Of a DNA stretch of 64,000 nt, positions 1-14,700 are shown in pieces. The position numbers were made by a program, and so were the translations under genes. Under the pieces are notes generated by a model, which did no database searches, had not been told where the DNA came from, and saw nothing but the letters and a program-made list of their open reading frames with translations. Origin of the DNA: Owenia fusiformis (Eukaryota > Annelida > Polychaeta > Sabellida > Oweniidae); NCBI GenBank assembly GCA_903813345.2, contig CAIIXF020000003.1, positions 17,064,931 through 17,128,930 of the forward strand, given 5' to 3'. How positions within the stretch are numbered: the stretch's first letter is position 1; each line of letters opens with the position of its first letter.

Positions 1-105
1 TTACTGGCCCTGATTGTGTATAAGATAATAAGGGAAAGAGGTCACCGTATAAATCAATGAAGAGTACGACCACATGATTTGATAGGACCTCCTACCATTT
101 TACAC
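1..105. repeat. Dispersed repeat, copy 1 of a pair
   Basis: The first 105 bases recur as a direct, slightly diverged copy at 39410-39520. Both begin TTACTGGCCCTGATTGTG and end with CCTCCTACC followed by TTTTACAC. The second copy carries about 8 extra bases near its middle. Two copies 39 kb apart with the same ends indicate a transposable-element fragment; the window edge cuts this copy. Confidence 0.8.
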
Positions 106-377
106 GGCATAGATTTAGATGTATCTATGAAGCAAGCAAGGCAACTGCCCCATTTTTATTTTAAAGACAGACAGAGTTTTTTCAAAAACGAAACGAGAAA
201 AACATTTTTGCTTCGTATGTTGAACTGTAAGTCTGAAAAGTATGTCCCATCTTTGAATTAAATTTTGCATTTCTCATTTCCGGAACCTGGCTACGCTTCT
301 GTCCGGTGTAACTGTTTTGATACGCCCCCTCCTATTGGTTCAGCGACCCTCCACCAGCTCTCTCCAACGTCATGTTT

Positions 378-426
378 ACCCTTTGCATTCGTTTGACTTC
401 ACTTCTTAAAAGAGAGCTTCGTCTTC
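378..426 (+). repeat. Dispersed short repeat with AAAAGAGAGCTTCGTCTT core
   Basis: This is a roughly 48-base segment (pyrimidine-rich start, then CTTCTTAAAAGAGAGC). It recurs in inverted orientation at 8453-8500, in direct orientation at 23321-23369 and as an inverted partial copy at 51321-51350. It is probably the end of a larger mobile element. Confidence 0.65.
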
Positions 427-1343
427 AGAGGTGATCACATATATTCGATAGATAAAGTGTTGATAAGTCCGCTCATCCGACCCAAATCGGAGAAATATAG
501 GACCATATTTAAAAAGATGCAATATTTCCTCTGGACCATAATTTCTAAAATATATTTACACGAGGATTATTTTCCTACTTCCTAAATGCCAAATTTCTAC
601 CTCTGTTATTGCTAAGGATACCTTCCACAGGGGTATCAGGTACGTAGTAAAAATATTTATGTAAATCAGATAGTCACAGAGAACTGAAAACAAACGATTT
701 AATATCAATAATTGAGAGTGGGGAAAATATCCTGCGAATGAGTCATATTTGTTTACTCTTGTGTATAAATAGTAAATACACATTTAAATGTGTGTATATG
801 TGAAAGGACGATCGGCAAAACAACAAAATCTATATTCTGAGAAAACAGGATTGAAATCCTATCAGAAATAATTTGCTGGATTTAATTATTGTTATTTTCA
901 TTCATACGTTCAATTCAAAGTTTATCAACAGGGCACTATTAGTAGCCCTGGCCACTGATATGTAATTTGATAGTCGATTCCTATCATTATGATGTCATCT
1001 TCTTTCAGTTTTCAGTTCTGATATACTGTATGCCATGATGAATGTTTTAGATGCAGCGTTCTAACAGGGTTCGTTTTCTCAGATCTTTCATGACGGCTCA
1101 TCTTTATTTTATTGGGGTCATTTGAATGGGGAGACTAACACATTATGTGTTTGCTTACATCGTATGGCAATTTTATGAAACATAATGCTCATTAATTAAG
1201 GGCAATGCATATGTGGCAACTACCTCACTCCTCCCTTCCTTATAAAAAGATAAACTAATAGGCCTATATCAGAGCATGCTGTGGCTATCATGGCTATATG
1301 CCATGCAAAATAGGGAGGTGGATATCAGAATTTGATCGGTTAG

Positions 1344-1474
1344 TATGTCACCACCACCACAAGTGGTGACATTTTGTTATATTCTGTTGCGGATGGTATA
1401 TCGGCTTTCGGTGGTCGGCGTTCGGCGTCTATAACAAATGGCAGGTGGTGACATTTTGCATGTTCATAACCTTG
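1344..1474 (+). repeat. MITE family A (GTCACC...GGTGAC), copy 1
   Basis: This element of about 130 bp starts TATGTCACCACC with an internal palindrome (CACAAGTGGTGACAT). It contains a GGCGTTCGGCGTCT segment and ends GGTGGTGACATTTTGCATG. Further copies lie at 16494-16633, 19394-19616 (interrupted), 22073-22203 and 61677-61814, with an inverted partial copy near 47080-47157. Confidence 0.8.
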
Positions 1475-2609
1475 TATGTAGACACATCGCACTTGGGTTT
1501 GTCAATGTGAGAACCAAAGGGAGTGGATTACTTTCTGGGTTCAAGGTGGATCTCACGGCACTTTTACTTTTACTATTGAAGCTGGATCGCATTCCCGTCT
1601 TCGATCGTTCACAAAGCATCCCTAACTTTTTAAGTCAATATTTTGTTTGTATAATAAATTTATTTTGTCAGTTAATTCAATACAAAGTAAAATGCAAGGA
1701 AAGTAAAATGAATTGACAGATATGGATATCAACTAAAAAGGTAAACGATTTGTATATTTACTCAAAAGAAAAAATTGTTTATCAAAAAACGATTAAATTT
1801 CATTAAGTTATCATCAGAGTCTCTAGACTAGATCATGGCGACCTAGTAAAATACAAGTCACTGTTGTTTCCCCGGGGACCTTTATTACCATAACGATTCC
1901 GACATAAACATAAACTAGAACATAAAACTGGAAGTCAAATTTTTTCTCCGTATGCCGTTAAGATCAAGAAGCGAAATAAAATTTTCTGAAATGGTATTCT
2001 CATTTTTGAGTCTCGCGTTCAATTTTAGAGACGATGGCATTTCGACCTCATCAGCATAAATTAGCGGCAAATTACGATCGTCATTAAGACTAATGTAAAG
2101 TCACACTGAACTTGAACGTTTTGATGAATGACTTTTCCTTTCTAATAAATTGATACATCGATACATATTTCAAAGCCATTATTAAAGTCAATAATGAACT
2201 TCTTGATAACTATTTGTTAACGATTAATTGACAGAAAACGAACTTGGTATAAATTGTTTTTTCCTACATCATAGATGGCTAAAGATCGTTGGAGATGGAG
2301 TTACTGTTTGATTTTCATTAAATGTGAGAGCTGGGAAAGTATGTTCAAATATTGACTATATCACTAAAAGTCACTTTTTTAATCGGAGTTTCACGAAGCG
2401 GGACTCTTGATTAATTAAAAAGTATCTGGTAGTAATATAGCATACTCGATTGAATAAATGGTTGATCAGTGAATAATGAAAAACTATGACGATAACTTCA
2501 GTTCCCGTCCCCGTCATGCATGTACGTACTAAAGATGAAATTACCATTTGCTCTCGAGAATGTATTCCCATAAAGTACTTAGTAAATAAATGTCCGCTCA
2601 TCATTTTAG

Positions 2610-2722
2610 CATCACGTGGATGGATTCTCAATGCTCGTCAAAAGGTGGCGTGATTGCAGCATCCGATCTCCATGCTGTCCTGCCCAATATAGACGTGTTT
2701 ATAGGCCCGCCGTGTTCATCAG
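2610..2722 (+). CDS. Guanylate cyclase exon: start of visible ANF-receptor domain
   Basis: The exon encodes a WMDSQC motif followed about 20 residues later by DVFIGPPCS. This is the family signature W-x-D-S-x-C ... D-x-F-I-G-P-x-C-S of natriuretic-peptide-type ectodomains. The acceptor is TTTTAG and the donor is GTATGT, with exit phase 1. The first base belongs to a codon begun in an unseen upstream exon. Confidence 0.88.
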
Positions 2723-5700
2723 GTATGTAAATACCTATACTACTACATGTAATCTATAAAGATGAATGGAAAATCAGTATTACCCATTTAAATCGTTTTG
2801 CCTCTTCGCCTTTTGAAAATAAAATAAAACAGTCTCTGAATAAAATAAATGATTTTATCTTTCCATTTGTGACTATTCGGGCTGATTGCAATATTCATTC
2901 GCCTGAGCTAATTTACTTCTAGGTACGCCATTGAATGAAATCAATCAAAATAGAATAGAGCATATTAAACTTGCCTAATTATCTTTCAGAGATGATTCAC
3001 TGGGGAGTATCGTGATGCAACAACACCGTGTTGTTGCATCAAGATGGCCAGACTTCCGGTGATCGATTTTCGTACGATATTTTGTTTCCCCAATTTAAAC
3101 CCATTTCTAGGAGGATTTGCTCAATAACCATACACGTGCAGTTAGCGCACGATCTATATTTAAAGAAACTGTCATTAGTATACACGTACCATCACCAAGA
3201 AGCAATAAGTTCACGGTTTTAGTTCCTCACTATTGATGCAACAACACCAAACCGAAGATGCAACAACACTCCTCTAGATTTGAGCAATGATGCAGCAACA
3301 CCAATTAATAGTATACTTTCAGAAGACCATAAATCTCGAGAGGAACAGATTTTTAAATGCTACTATTGCAACACCGTTACCCATTACCCATATTTGCGTT
3401 CTTCTCAAGGCATTCAAAGTACGCGGGCGAAGATACTTTTAAATATTATAATGTACTGGACGTTGTTCTATAACATAGTTCAATCGCCTTTAACATGGCA
3501 AGCTTTAGTAACCCAATCTATTTTCATTAACCACTGTTCCATAGCTTGATGACCCTGACTTCAGTTAGTATCATTCAAAATGGTGGACAAACATCTTTCG
3601 TTCTCGGTAAACATGACGAGCTATTGGAAATAATCTGTCATCCATCTGTGGAACAGTGATAAACTAGTAGATGTACGTTACCACTGTTTATCAAATTATA
3701 ACTAAAACAGTTTAACTGTGACATTCGTGAGCTTATGTTGATGGGATGATTGCTTCATCTATGATATAATATGATATGATTCTTTATTTCCTCCAATTTG
3801 GAGAGCCAACGTGTAAAAATGTCTAATTGACTTTATTAGAGAGGCCGTTTAGATACACGTTTAATGGAAATCTTGCACGACGCACATGTAGAATTATTGC
3901 TCTCTTTGGATTCCTTCTCTCCGACTGAGTAAAAAGGTAAACAAAAGTGATAAGATTAAGGGCCCAAAATGAGGTAAATTGATAGGGGTGCAGTTATCCC
4001 AGATATCCCGGGCCCTCGGGAAATATCATATTGTCTCTCGGATTAAAACTAATATTGAATCCCTCTCAGTAAATAACCGTTAAATATCCTGGATAGCGTA
4101 AACTCCTGAGCAGCGTATACAACTCTTCAACTTGATATATGACATCATACTTTGGGTGGGATAACAAAGGATATATAATATAAAATTGTAGACCTCTCTT
4201 AAGGTCAACTAGCAAATTTGTATACCGATACTGTAATCCTTGAAAGTTCGGAGGTCGAGGTCAACAGTACTCTCAGGGTTTACTGTTGAGGTATACACTT
4301 TGGCCAGTTGACCGAATACAGAGGTTAACAATTGTTTGTTAGTCCGAAGAATATAGTATTTGAAGGATATAATATACAGTTGTAGACCTCTCTTAAGGTC
4401 AACTGGCAAAATTGTATACCGATACTGTAAACCTTGAAAGTACTAATGATCAAGACCAGAGGTCGAGGACACTTTTGCCAGTTGACCGAAAAGAGAGGTT
4501 AACAATTGTTCTGTTAGTCCAATAATATAATAATTGGACGAATATATAATCGAATATCACGTGAACATATTTGATAAGTAAAGGTATCATATTTTAGCAA
4601 AAAATCCCCAAACCGTCGAATACTTGTAATTTTTTACACAACTTATTTTTTCAAAATTAAAAAAATTTCTACATTAAAAAAACAATTTTTCAAAAATAGC
4701 GGTCAACAGTACCTAGTAGTGGTCAACAGTTTACAATTGTTGACCTCTCCAGAGGTCAACCGGCAAAATTCTATACCGAGACTGTAAACCGAAAAACTAC
4801 TGTTGACAGAGACCGAAGTTTACAGTCGAGGTATATGATTTTGACGGTTGATCTAATGGAGAGGTCTACAATTGTTTTGTTAGTCCGAGTAAACTAATAA
4901 TACACATAGACGACAATCATCAATCGGCATGGCTTCATTTCACAACCTTTTCTCCGAACCACGTTAGCAATATTTTTTTTAGAAAATCTGGAGACAGTGC
5001 AAGTAGCTTAACTCTGTATTTGGCACATCACGGCGTACTCGTTAGTGAATTAATGTTAATTTTAAGTTTCTATTTGTATTTTTGCTATACTTGTCGCCTA
5101 GTAAAGTCATTTTCATCAACGTTTACAAAATGTTTCAGAAGTAGCGGTCAACAGTACCTAGTAGCGGTCAACAGTACATAATTTTGACCGCTAATCAACC
5201 AATCAGAATCGAGTATTTCAGTTGAGGTACTAACAATACATTTTGTTGACCGCTCATCAATCAATCAGAATTGAGTATTATATTTCAATTGAGGAACTAA
5301 CAACACAAACTGACTGATATCTGTTGTCTTTCCAAAATTATATTAGTTATTTGTAAACAATTTCCATACGGTAAATCAGGGGCATTTAATTTAGAAAATG
5401 TATAATCTTTATTTTTCAGATACAATATCAATGAGATTGCCTCCCGGGGATTCAGTACTGTATTTAGTTTGCCTTGTATATCCTTTTAACTTTGATATAG
5501 ACAAAGAAACCAAACAAAATACGTTTCGTTCATGGACCACTGACTCACGCGTTTTATTAATGTCCCGACCTACACCTGTGAACAGAACATAAAACAGTTT
5601 CTCTTGTTGTTCAATGATACATTATATTGGCGTTTTTGCATCAGCACATTGGTGTTGTTGCATCATCGATAAGAAACAGAGTGGTGTTGTTGCATCAATA

Positions 5701-8700
5701 GTGAGGAATTAAAACCACGAATTTATCGCTTCTTGATGATGCTACATGTATACCAATGACAGTTTTTTAAAATATAGATCATGCGCTAACTGCATGTGTA
5801 TGATTATTGAGCAACTCGTCCTAGAAATGGGTGTAAATTGGGAAAACAAAACATCGTACGAAAATCGATCACCGGAAGTCTGGCCATCTTGATGCAACAA
5901 CACGGTGTTGTTGCATCACGATACCCCCCAGTGATGATTTGTCCCGCTTATTTTCTTGCTCTAACTGACTCTGATTAAAGAACGTATAAAAATGTTTTAA
6001 CTCATAGCATCCCGAATACCCTACGTGAAGAGAGGGCAATCAGGCCTATTGTTCCTCTTATAGATAGCTATTACTGGGTTTAAGAGGAGGGAAAGCCACA
6101 TATGACGTGCACGGACCTGGGGACAATTCGGGAAATACGGGCTAATCTCAGCTTTAAGCGTTAATATCTGCCTTATTTAAAAAGCTAACTATATGCATTA
6201 TATATCATTTTAAAGTATTTTTTATTCGCATTTCACTGAAATTATTTTTCCTTGAAAAGTGTGATGGGATCTACCATGTTAAATGTACTCCGACATCGTC
6301 AAATACGCTGTAAGGCGTAACATTTCACGCTAGCACGGTTCGTTGAAATCAGGATAACTTTTGAAATACTGATCAGAATTTTACTAAAATTTCACATTTT
6401 ATTCATTGAAACATGTGCTTTTATGATGTCACAATTGCCTAGCGGCTACAATTCAAATCATCTTATATGAACGCTTTTATGATTTTCAAAATTGTGTAAG
6501 GTTTTGAAGGCGAGGGAGACAAGCAATAAGTTTACCTTTATTTAACCTTCTAATTTAGGTCTGATTTCAAAAAAAATTTAACTGCACAATATTGTCATGG
6601 CGAAATTTACAAAACAATAACCGATTTCTTTATTTTTCAAATAATAAGAGAATAAGAGTTGCTTTTAGAGACTTGAAAAAATGTAACGCTTGTCGTTTTT
6701 GACGTTATAATGCTGATTGCGCCCTATACTGGCCATTGTATTGTTTTGGTATTTTGACGCCATAATGTTACTCTAATTGTCCCCAGTTTCGTGCGACGTG
6801 TAACAGAGCTTTAGCGATGACTGACATATTACATCTCTTGCGTTTTCGAATATAACGCGTCGTTGTGATGTTTTAATAGATTTAAGCATTATTCCTTACA
6901 CCATTCTTTATCTTGATGTGAAATGACAAGCTATGATATTGGTTAACACGCCAGAAATTAACATAACATTATTCGAAGCGTTATTAGAAAATTTTGAATC
7001 CGCCATTTTTGTTTGTCGATTTTGACCAATCAGAGACGTGGGTCATCTCAATACAGGTTTACATTATAAGCGTATGTCATCTTTGAACTCTGGGGTTAAT
7101 CCCCCTCTTACTTGGTTTGATTGGATATACACTTCCCTCCAAAAATTTGGAAACCCGAACGACTTCCAGTTTCAAAACTTATGGAGGGTAGTGTAACTGG
7201 TGTTAATTAAAATGGATATTTTCAGCAATGAGACCAGTAGCTCAACTGGCGTCACATTGGAGTATCCCTGTATTTGGTTGGGTCTCCAGTGATACGGACT
7301 TGGAAGACAAACGTATTTATTCTACCCTAGTCAGGTTGTTGGGTCCTCTTAAAGGATTTGGTAAGTATTTCAGTTCCGTTATAATTGTCCTCAATCTTAA
7401 TTAGTGACAATTCCTTGCCCTGAGTACAAGGAGGATTGGAAGCCAGGGTTCCAACTCGATATTCTTTAATCTCCACGCATGCGTCATTTGCTATTCGTGT
7501 CTGTATAATTTGTACGACTGCATGGAGAATGACCCGATACTCTCCAACAAAGCTATCGCTAGGTGATTGTTTTGCAGAATATCGGTGTTGCATTCTGGGA
7601 GCCAATCCTCCTTGCCCTGAGTATATACATCGACAAGGAAAATAGTGAAATAGTGGAAATTGTATATAAACTAGAATGGGGTATTTTATTACAAGGTACA
7701 ACTTTTACACCTCGGCTGGTGTGAACGAAGACTGTGACTGTCCTACACAGACATAGATTGATAATATGTCCAGTTATTTCTTTAAAAAGTCTGAGTTGGG
7801 AACCGTGAGCCCATAATTAAATTGTATGAAGAGGCTGTCCTATAGGCTAGAAGAATATTTACATAAAAAGCAAGACAATTCTATGATATTACATTGTTCA
7901 GTATTATCTGACGTCTCGTGAATCTGGGCACTTGTACATAATATTTAACGATCTCAATTTAGTTCCATCGTTGATCACATAATTCAGATCTTTTTTTAAA
8001 GGGATTCAGTACAATAAAATTAAATTAATATAATGATAAATACCTGGGTAGTATACAATACGACCAAATTGGTCATATTAACTGTATTTAGGATTTTTAG
8101 AGACATTAAAATGTTGTATATACTCTGGTATTTTTGATTTATCTCAATATTCAAGGGAGAGTAGAACATGACAATGCACTTTGCAAACCATGCAATAAAT
8201 TCGATCAAGACATGTTTCGAATATGGAATGAGATTTTCTAAATATGATTATATTGCTTGGGAAGACATCTTTGTTATAATACACTGCAGAAATCAATGTA
8301 TTAGATAAAGAGTAACATCAACCTATAAACAAAACTTTTGCAGGGAGTGTAAACTGTCACACATTGATTTCGCGTAAGCAATTTTCGCGAATTTGCACAT
8401 TTGTTCATTTTCCCATATTTTACACTGCGCGCAGAGTCTAGTTATAAACTAAAGACGAAGCTCTCTTTTAAGAAGTGAAGTTGAACGAATGCAAAGGGTA
8501 CACATTTATGTTTTCGCGAAAGAAGTGCCTCAATTTATACAATTTCAAATTCAAGATGTACGCGAATTTAATATGTTCTGCAGTATCATTTTATCCTTAA
8601 ACGTTCAGAGTTTAATTAAATACAATTCACATTCTAATTAATACCAACAAAGTTATGATATTAGTTCAGCTGATTACGAACAATGGACAAAGCTCTAAAT

Positions 8701-11700
8701 AAAAACAAAATATCCAATTTTCACCGACATATTATGAGCCGCATCGGGGTACCATTGTCCGTGTTACTATAGCAACTTACCGTAATTCACTAGTAGCTAT
8801 AATATGATAACTGTCAACAACACTTTTTACATGCATGATAACAATTTCAGGAAAGCATGTGAACAAATAGATAAAGACATTTTTCCGAGAATTTATTGAT
8901 ATATCTTCGTATACTTCTCATATCATGTCAGTCCCAAGTGTTTTTAATGTGTATATTACGTCAACGTTTCGTTTTTGTTTTTCAGGCTCTATTGTTCTTA
9001 GCATGTCACGTCTGTTTCTATGGCAAACATTTGCAATCATTGAATCAGATAACTATATTGATGAAGCGGTCGCAGCTGCCATTAAGACTACATTGGATCT
9101 TTTCCCGGGTGCTGTAAAATATGAGAAGTTCGTTGTGTCTGCCAGTTCAACTAATGAACAAAAACAAAGTACTTTGCTAAAGGTCCGAGCTAAAGCTAGA
9201 AGTAAGTTACTAGAGTAGTTCTTTGGGTGATCTCAAAGTTACATCATTCCGGATCCATTGCTGTTTCCAAACATTATTCGTTAAACTGATAACCATTGAT
9301 CATTCTTGATTTTTACTGTTTGATAACTTGCATGAACAGTTTTCGATTTTGTAAAAGATCGATCAAAATCTCAAAATAAAAAACCTATCTCTGTCAAATG
9401 TCAGTGACTAGTTTTAAAAGCAAGACTACACTGGCTAGGCAATTCACAAAATCTTTGCCGGAGTTCTTAAATGCTCGGTACCATTGGCGATTTTAAATGA
9501 ATCCGAGACGGAATAACGATTCTTAATTCCGAACACATGAGACTGGAGGATAATCATATACAGGGTGACCCCACAATAATGCAACTTTGGAACAATTTAC
9601 TTATTTTTGGTGTAACCTCTTTTGACTTTTTCTATGCATATTTACTGAAGCAAACAGTGGTATATGTTTTAACAATATAATTGTAATGTTTCTACGACTT
9701 TGAGGTCACGTTCCAAATTTAGGTGGTCGCATTTTTGGCGCCACCTTGTATTATTTCGAGTCCCATTTTCTGTACATAGATGCTACTGTAATTGCCAAGT
9801 AATAGACTTATCATTACTTAGTCAATGAGCTCCAATGATGGGGTTAAAATGCAACTGATTATATATAGATTAATGATGAGTGTAAATACTCTGTGATTGT
9901 CAAATCGATATGTAGTTACTGTGATAACCTCTTTAAATGGACTAGATATCGATAATTTGATACTCATTCTGATTTTTTACATTACATCGTTTTAGGGACA
10001 AATTTGGCCCGATAAATCGGTGAAGATGTTGCTCTTTGAATACTTAATGATTAATAAATGCTCTTATTCTATCCCATCATTATTTATTTATTCACTTTAT
10101 TTCAAATGTTTCAAATACAGTATTTTACATTGACATGAAAAGACACCCCGAGGGGTTTATAAGTTCCATGTTTAACATACAATATATCATTTATTGAATT
10201 AACAGTCAGGTTATATGGAAACAAAGAAAAAATGACAAAGCATAATATGCATCATAATAAAATACAAGTAATGAGAAGAAAGTATGCCCAAAGAATCGGA
10301 GCAATTTGTCAACCCCTACACATTTTTATACTAAAACGAACTAAAAATGAAAAAGGATGGGACGTCAATGTACAGGTATTGTCCTCGTTTTTCAGTTATC
10401 TTGTTTGCATTGTCCTGGTTTGACATACGAGATTGGGTGTTGGAAGCATATAACCTTGGCATGACGTCAGAAGAGTATGCCTATTTCGTCATCGAAGACA
10501 ACGTAAGGTGGTTTTATACATATTTTATTTCGTTTTTATTTGAACGTTTATGTTACTTTTAATATATCATTACATATAACGGGCGTATATTTTGAAGCGT
10601 AGGCTATAATCGACATTATTGGACGGATAATAACAAAGTTATTATAAGCTCTGCTTAGCAGCACGTATTATTGTATTTTCGAGATATCAGGTTCAAAAAC
10701 ACATGGGACTTGCATTTCCAATCTATCATATTGGATAGGGAATAAGGTTGAGATGATATCTTTATTTTTGATTTAATACATATATTCACATTGACGAGTG
10801 CTATAAAATCGAATGCGAGTTAGTTGTACCGCTTGTTATTTACAAAATATATATTGCATATATTGTATTGACAGCTTCATTAGGCAATTTATAATATTTT
10901 TATGATGATAAATTCCATTTACCACCAGGCATGATCGAACATACTTCTTAGGTGCGTAAACAACTAATCTTTTGATTTCGTTCCAGTTATATAATATTAA
11001 TAACATGAACTACCTCATTGGTGATAGAATATGGAAACGCAATGACGTCAATGATGCCAAGGCTAGAGAAGGATTCAAGGCAGTGAGCCATGTAAGACAT
11101 TCGTTCACAATATATACGCAATAATCTGTTAATAGGGAGTTAAAGCTTGCAATGTTTTTCACAACCAAAACGTGAACGGAAAATATTTAAGCGATGCATT
11201 TGTATTGGCGATTGGTCATACGCACAGGTGGCTGATGTGATTGATGTGGTTTTCTTTAAAGGCCCCATGTAAAGTTTAAACCACTTTGGCTTATATTGTA
11301 GTCTTACCCAATGTTATCAAAGTGTGATATGTGAAACTTTTTTTTTAGTTTCAAAAAGTGGTTTTTGATAGACTTTTTGTTCCAAAATTTGTGAATTTAT
11401 TTAATTAGCCACAATTCATACCAATGCATAGCATACATCCTCCCATGTTTTTTGCCGAAAAAATTAAGAAAATCGGTTGATAAACAAGCGAGAAATGAAC
11501 TTATCAGTGCATGAAAATGGTTCTGAGAAAAATGCATTTCAAAATTATAGTTCTCATAGAAACTAAATAAAATACATAAAATTATTCTTCCTTTTAACCT
11601 GGTTAGACAATCAACATTGGTTTTTTATGAAAGTCTAGCATATTTAGAAAAGATTGACATCGAAAAAAAAAATTCAATTTTTTTCAAAAAGTTTTTGTTA

Positions 11701-14700
11701 CCTTAGTGACATCACTAATGTTTCAAAATATTTTTGATAAGCTAAAACATTGAAGTGGCCCATTAAATATGACATTTTATTATTAAAATAGTGTGTCTTT
11801 TGTTCAATCTTTTCATTGGTGTTAAAAATATACTCTTTTTTGAAATGCATTAAGAAATATTTGATGATTAAGAAATTTCAACTTTTTTTGAAAAATGGCG
11901 GGAAATTTGAATATTTGAGAAATAAAATGCTCACAACTTTTTTTTCAAAAAAAAATTTTTGTTCAAAAATCTCTAAAATCACTTTTTAAGTCCTGACAAA
12001 TAGTAAATGAATGATAAAAAAAATATTTTCAAACTTTAGACGGGGACTTTAAGGGAACTGACACAAAATGGACAAAAGTATGCTTCAGTTATTGAGAATG
12101 TTTTGATTGCGTAGTTTGCGATGGGATCGAAGGTTAATTCACCGTACGTCCGATCAATCAATTCTGAGAAAGACCAGCAGGAAACACTCTTATGTCGATT
12201 TCATACAATTGACAACAACTCCAATTCTCAAACAATGAATAAGTTCTAATTAATATATTCCTGAAAGTTATTTCTAGTTATACCAAATATAACACTCATT
12301 TTCCTCTAACAATGCATATGCTACTGAATAAAATGATGACCCGTACCATCAATATTTTTAGATTATTCAAGACAACATTGATCCGTACGAGATGCTAGAG
12401 TTTGTTAATTCTGCAGGGAATGCATCTAAAACGTCTCCATACAAAAGTCAACTCCCAGCTGCTACACAGGTATTTAGTATTATTTACATGAAACAAACAT
12501 TAATAAACGCATCATAAAAATCGATGTTATCATCGTTTTTATTAAAACGCATTTATCAGGAATTATCAGGAATTCTCTAATGCGGAAGTTTCAAAGAGAG
12601 TGAAAAGACCCATAGTTTATTGTTGATGTTATAATTACCCTTTCCACGTATTACTTTAATAGTTTAAAGTATCTTTAAAATTGTGATAATGACCACAATA
12701 CAAGTGTAATCGCGATAGAAATAATCTTTAAATAAAGGGGACAGGCCAATCTAAGGTTAATAGGATTCTAACGCTTCTGTCATCTTTATTTCGGCCCAAC
12801 CCCTATTGTTATCTCAGGGCCCTGTCATTATGATAAGCCACGAAAAATTTCCTTTCTAGGCTTGAGCTGCTTTTGCCTAAGTAAAGGTCAGTTATAGTTA
12901 TATGCAGGCCCGTAGCCAGAGGGGGAGCTTGCCAGTAGTTTTTTCAAAATCAAGCAGTTTTTCACCATTCTGAGAATTTTTAGCATGATTTTTAGCCAAA
13001 ACTAGTTGAAAAAGCTCCCCCTGGAAAAATGATATGTATGATCAAATTTGGAAATTATATATTGGTATCTTTTAGAGCGACAGTTACGCCCCCTATCTAT
13101 ACGATTGTGTTATGACATGGGCCAATATTGCACGAGAAGCCATTGACTCTGGAATGGATCCGAGCAACGGCACTTATATGCAAAATCGGGCAAGAGATTA
13201 CCATAATTCAGGTCTGTGACATTTTCATATACTGCCATTGTTCACTTTGCAAGCTCGTACATTGCATTTTTTGCATCCCTCACATTTGACCTTCACTTCT
13301 AATACCTTGTCATTTCGAATCCAACGACAGTGACCCCGGACAAAAGTTCTTCAATACGCATGCGTGTCCGTAATTTCAACCAATAAAATTGTTTGGTTTC
13401 ATTTGCGCATGCTCACAAATCATGCTTATTCTTTCATTTTAAGGTATCACTGGGGACATCGTATTGGATGCAAACGCAGATCGGGTGACACACTTTAAGA
13501 TACTGAACATGCAACCCAATGGTAGATACGAAATATCATACCAAGTAATGACTCCTACAAACTCAACTCAGATGCCCAACGTTACATCATCTAAGCCATT
13601 TTACTGGGCGGATGGGTCGACTGGTTTCGACAATGCGCCCGATGATGTTCCAATGTGTGGGTTTAGTAACGAAAAGTGTAAAGAAGATGAATATAGAACT
13701 ATAAAGATTGCAATACCATCAGTTGGTGCGGCAATCCTGGCCTTATTATTTATAATATCTGTACTAGTCACTCGGAAGATGAAAAGGTTGCGAATACAAA
13801 GCATGCCTTGGAAGCTAAATCCCGAAGAGCTGATTGACTCTCAAACAAATATACCAAGATCAACATTTCAAAGCATCATGTCTATCCATGATAATGACAG
13901 CCAGGTTACTCTCACTCAAAAGGGTTTATTTTCCGATAAAGGATATACATTTGCTAAGGTGGCAAATTATAGAGGCTCACAGGTAGCTGTTAAGGCTATA
14001 CATAAAGATGTTATACATATGACAAAAGATATTCTTATTGAGCTGCATACAATGCATAGTATGAAGCATGTACACGTGTGCTACTTTGTGGGTGCATCCG
14101 TTGAACCAAATAATATTTTTGTATGCTGGGAGTATTGTTCTAAGGGAAGCCTTCAAGACGTCCTTTGGAATGATAATATTAAACTCGACAAAAACTTTAA
14201 GATATCACTGGCGTTCGATGTCATAAAAGGACTTGAGTACATCCACAACACCAGTATCGGTTACCATGGTAACCTAAAAAGTTCCAATTGTGTGATAGAC
14301 AGTTATCTATCTTGCAAGCTCACGGACTTTGGATTAAGACATTTTAGGAAAGGAGAGGCCCAAGTGCTCGAAGATGAATTCACAAATACAGAGCATGTCA
14401 AATATAAAGGTATGTGGAATATTTCCGAATCACCTTGAATCACTGATATCAACCTACACTGCATGACACCTCATCCACCTCCCAACCTCTTCTAAACAAG
14501 CATCAATTATACTTAATATTCTTGCGTCAACAAAACGTAAACGCATTATTTAGGAAAATAAAAAATCTGATAAAAATCAGGTAGGTAGACTTTCATTAGG
14601 ATAAGAGGCACAATTCCTAATCATGATGATAAAATCATGTAGTTTATCATTGGAATCTGCCGAAACATAATCATGCTAAAACATTCATAATTGGTACTAA

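Larger units (their letters stand above)
106..2609. other. Upstream non-coding stretch, no exon recognised
   Basis: This is the sequence before the first visible cyclase exon. It holds a short dispersed repeat (378-426) and a copy of the GTCACC-type MITE (1344-1474). I searched by eye for a signal-peptide exon and for the missing first part of the ANF-receptor domain on the + strand and found none I could support. The small open frames here have no recognisable motif. Confidence 0.5.

Noticed and set aside
106-2609. First (signal-peptide) exon of the cyclase
   Set aside because: No ATG-led hydrophobic stretch with a matching-phase donor was convincing; the exon may lie before the window.
4209-4409. 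66-aa - strand frame
   Set aside because: Falls in the GGTCAAC foldback cluster; repeat-derived.
6116-6787. Element with CTGGGGACAATT inverted ends
   Set aside because: Only 12 bases match, with no longer arms or target duplication; could be chance in 0.7 kb.
7327-7701. 124-aa - strand frame and overlapping + strand frame
   Set aside because: They lie over a small inverted repeat in a cyclase intron and partly over a real + strand exon; no motif is recognisable.
13464-14438. 324-aa frame as a stand-alone kinase gene
   Set aside because: It is an internal exon of the receptor cyclase: its frame continues from the exon at 13211 and into 14980, and the kinase domain lacks the catalytic Asp.
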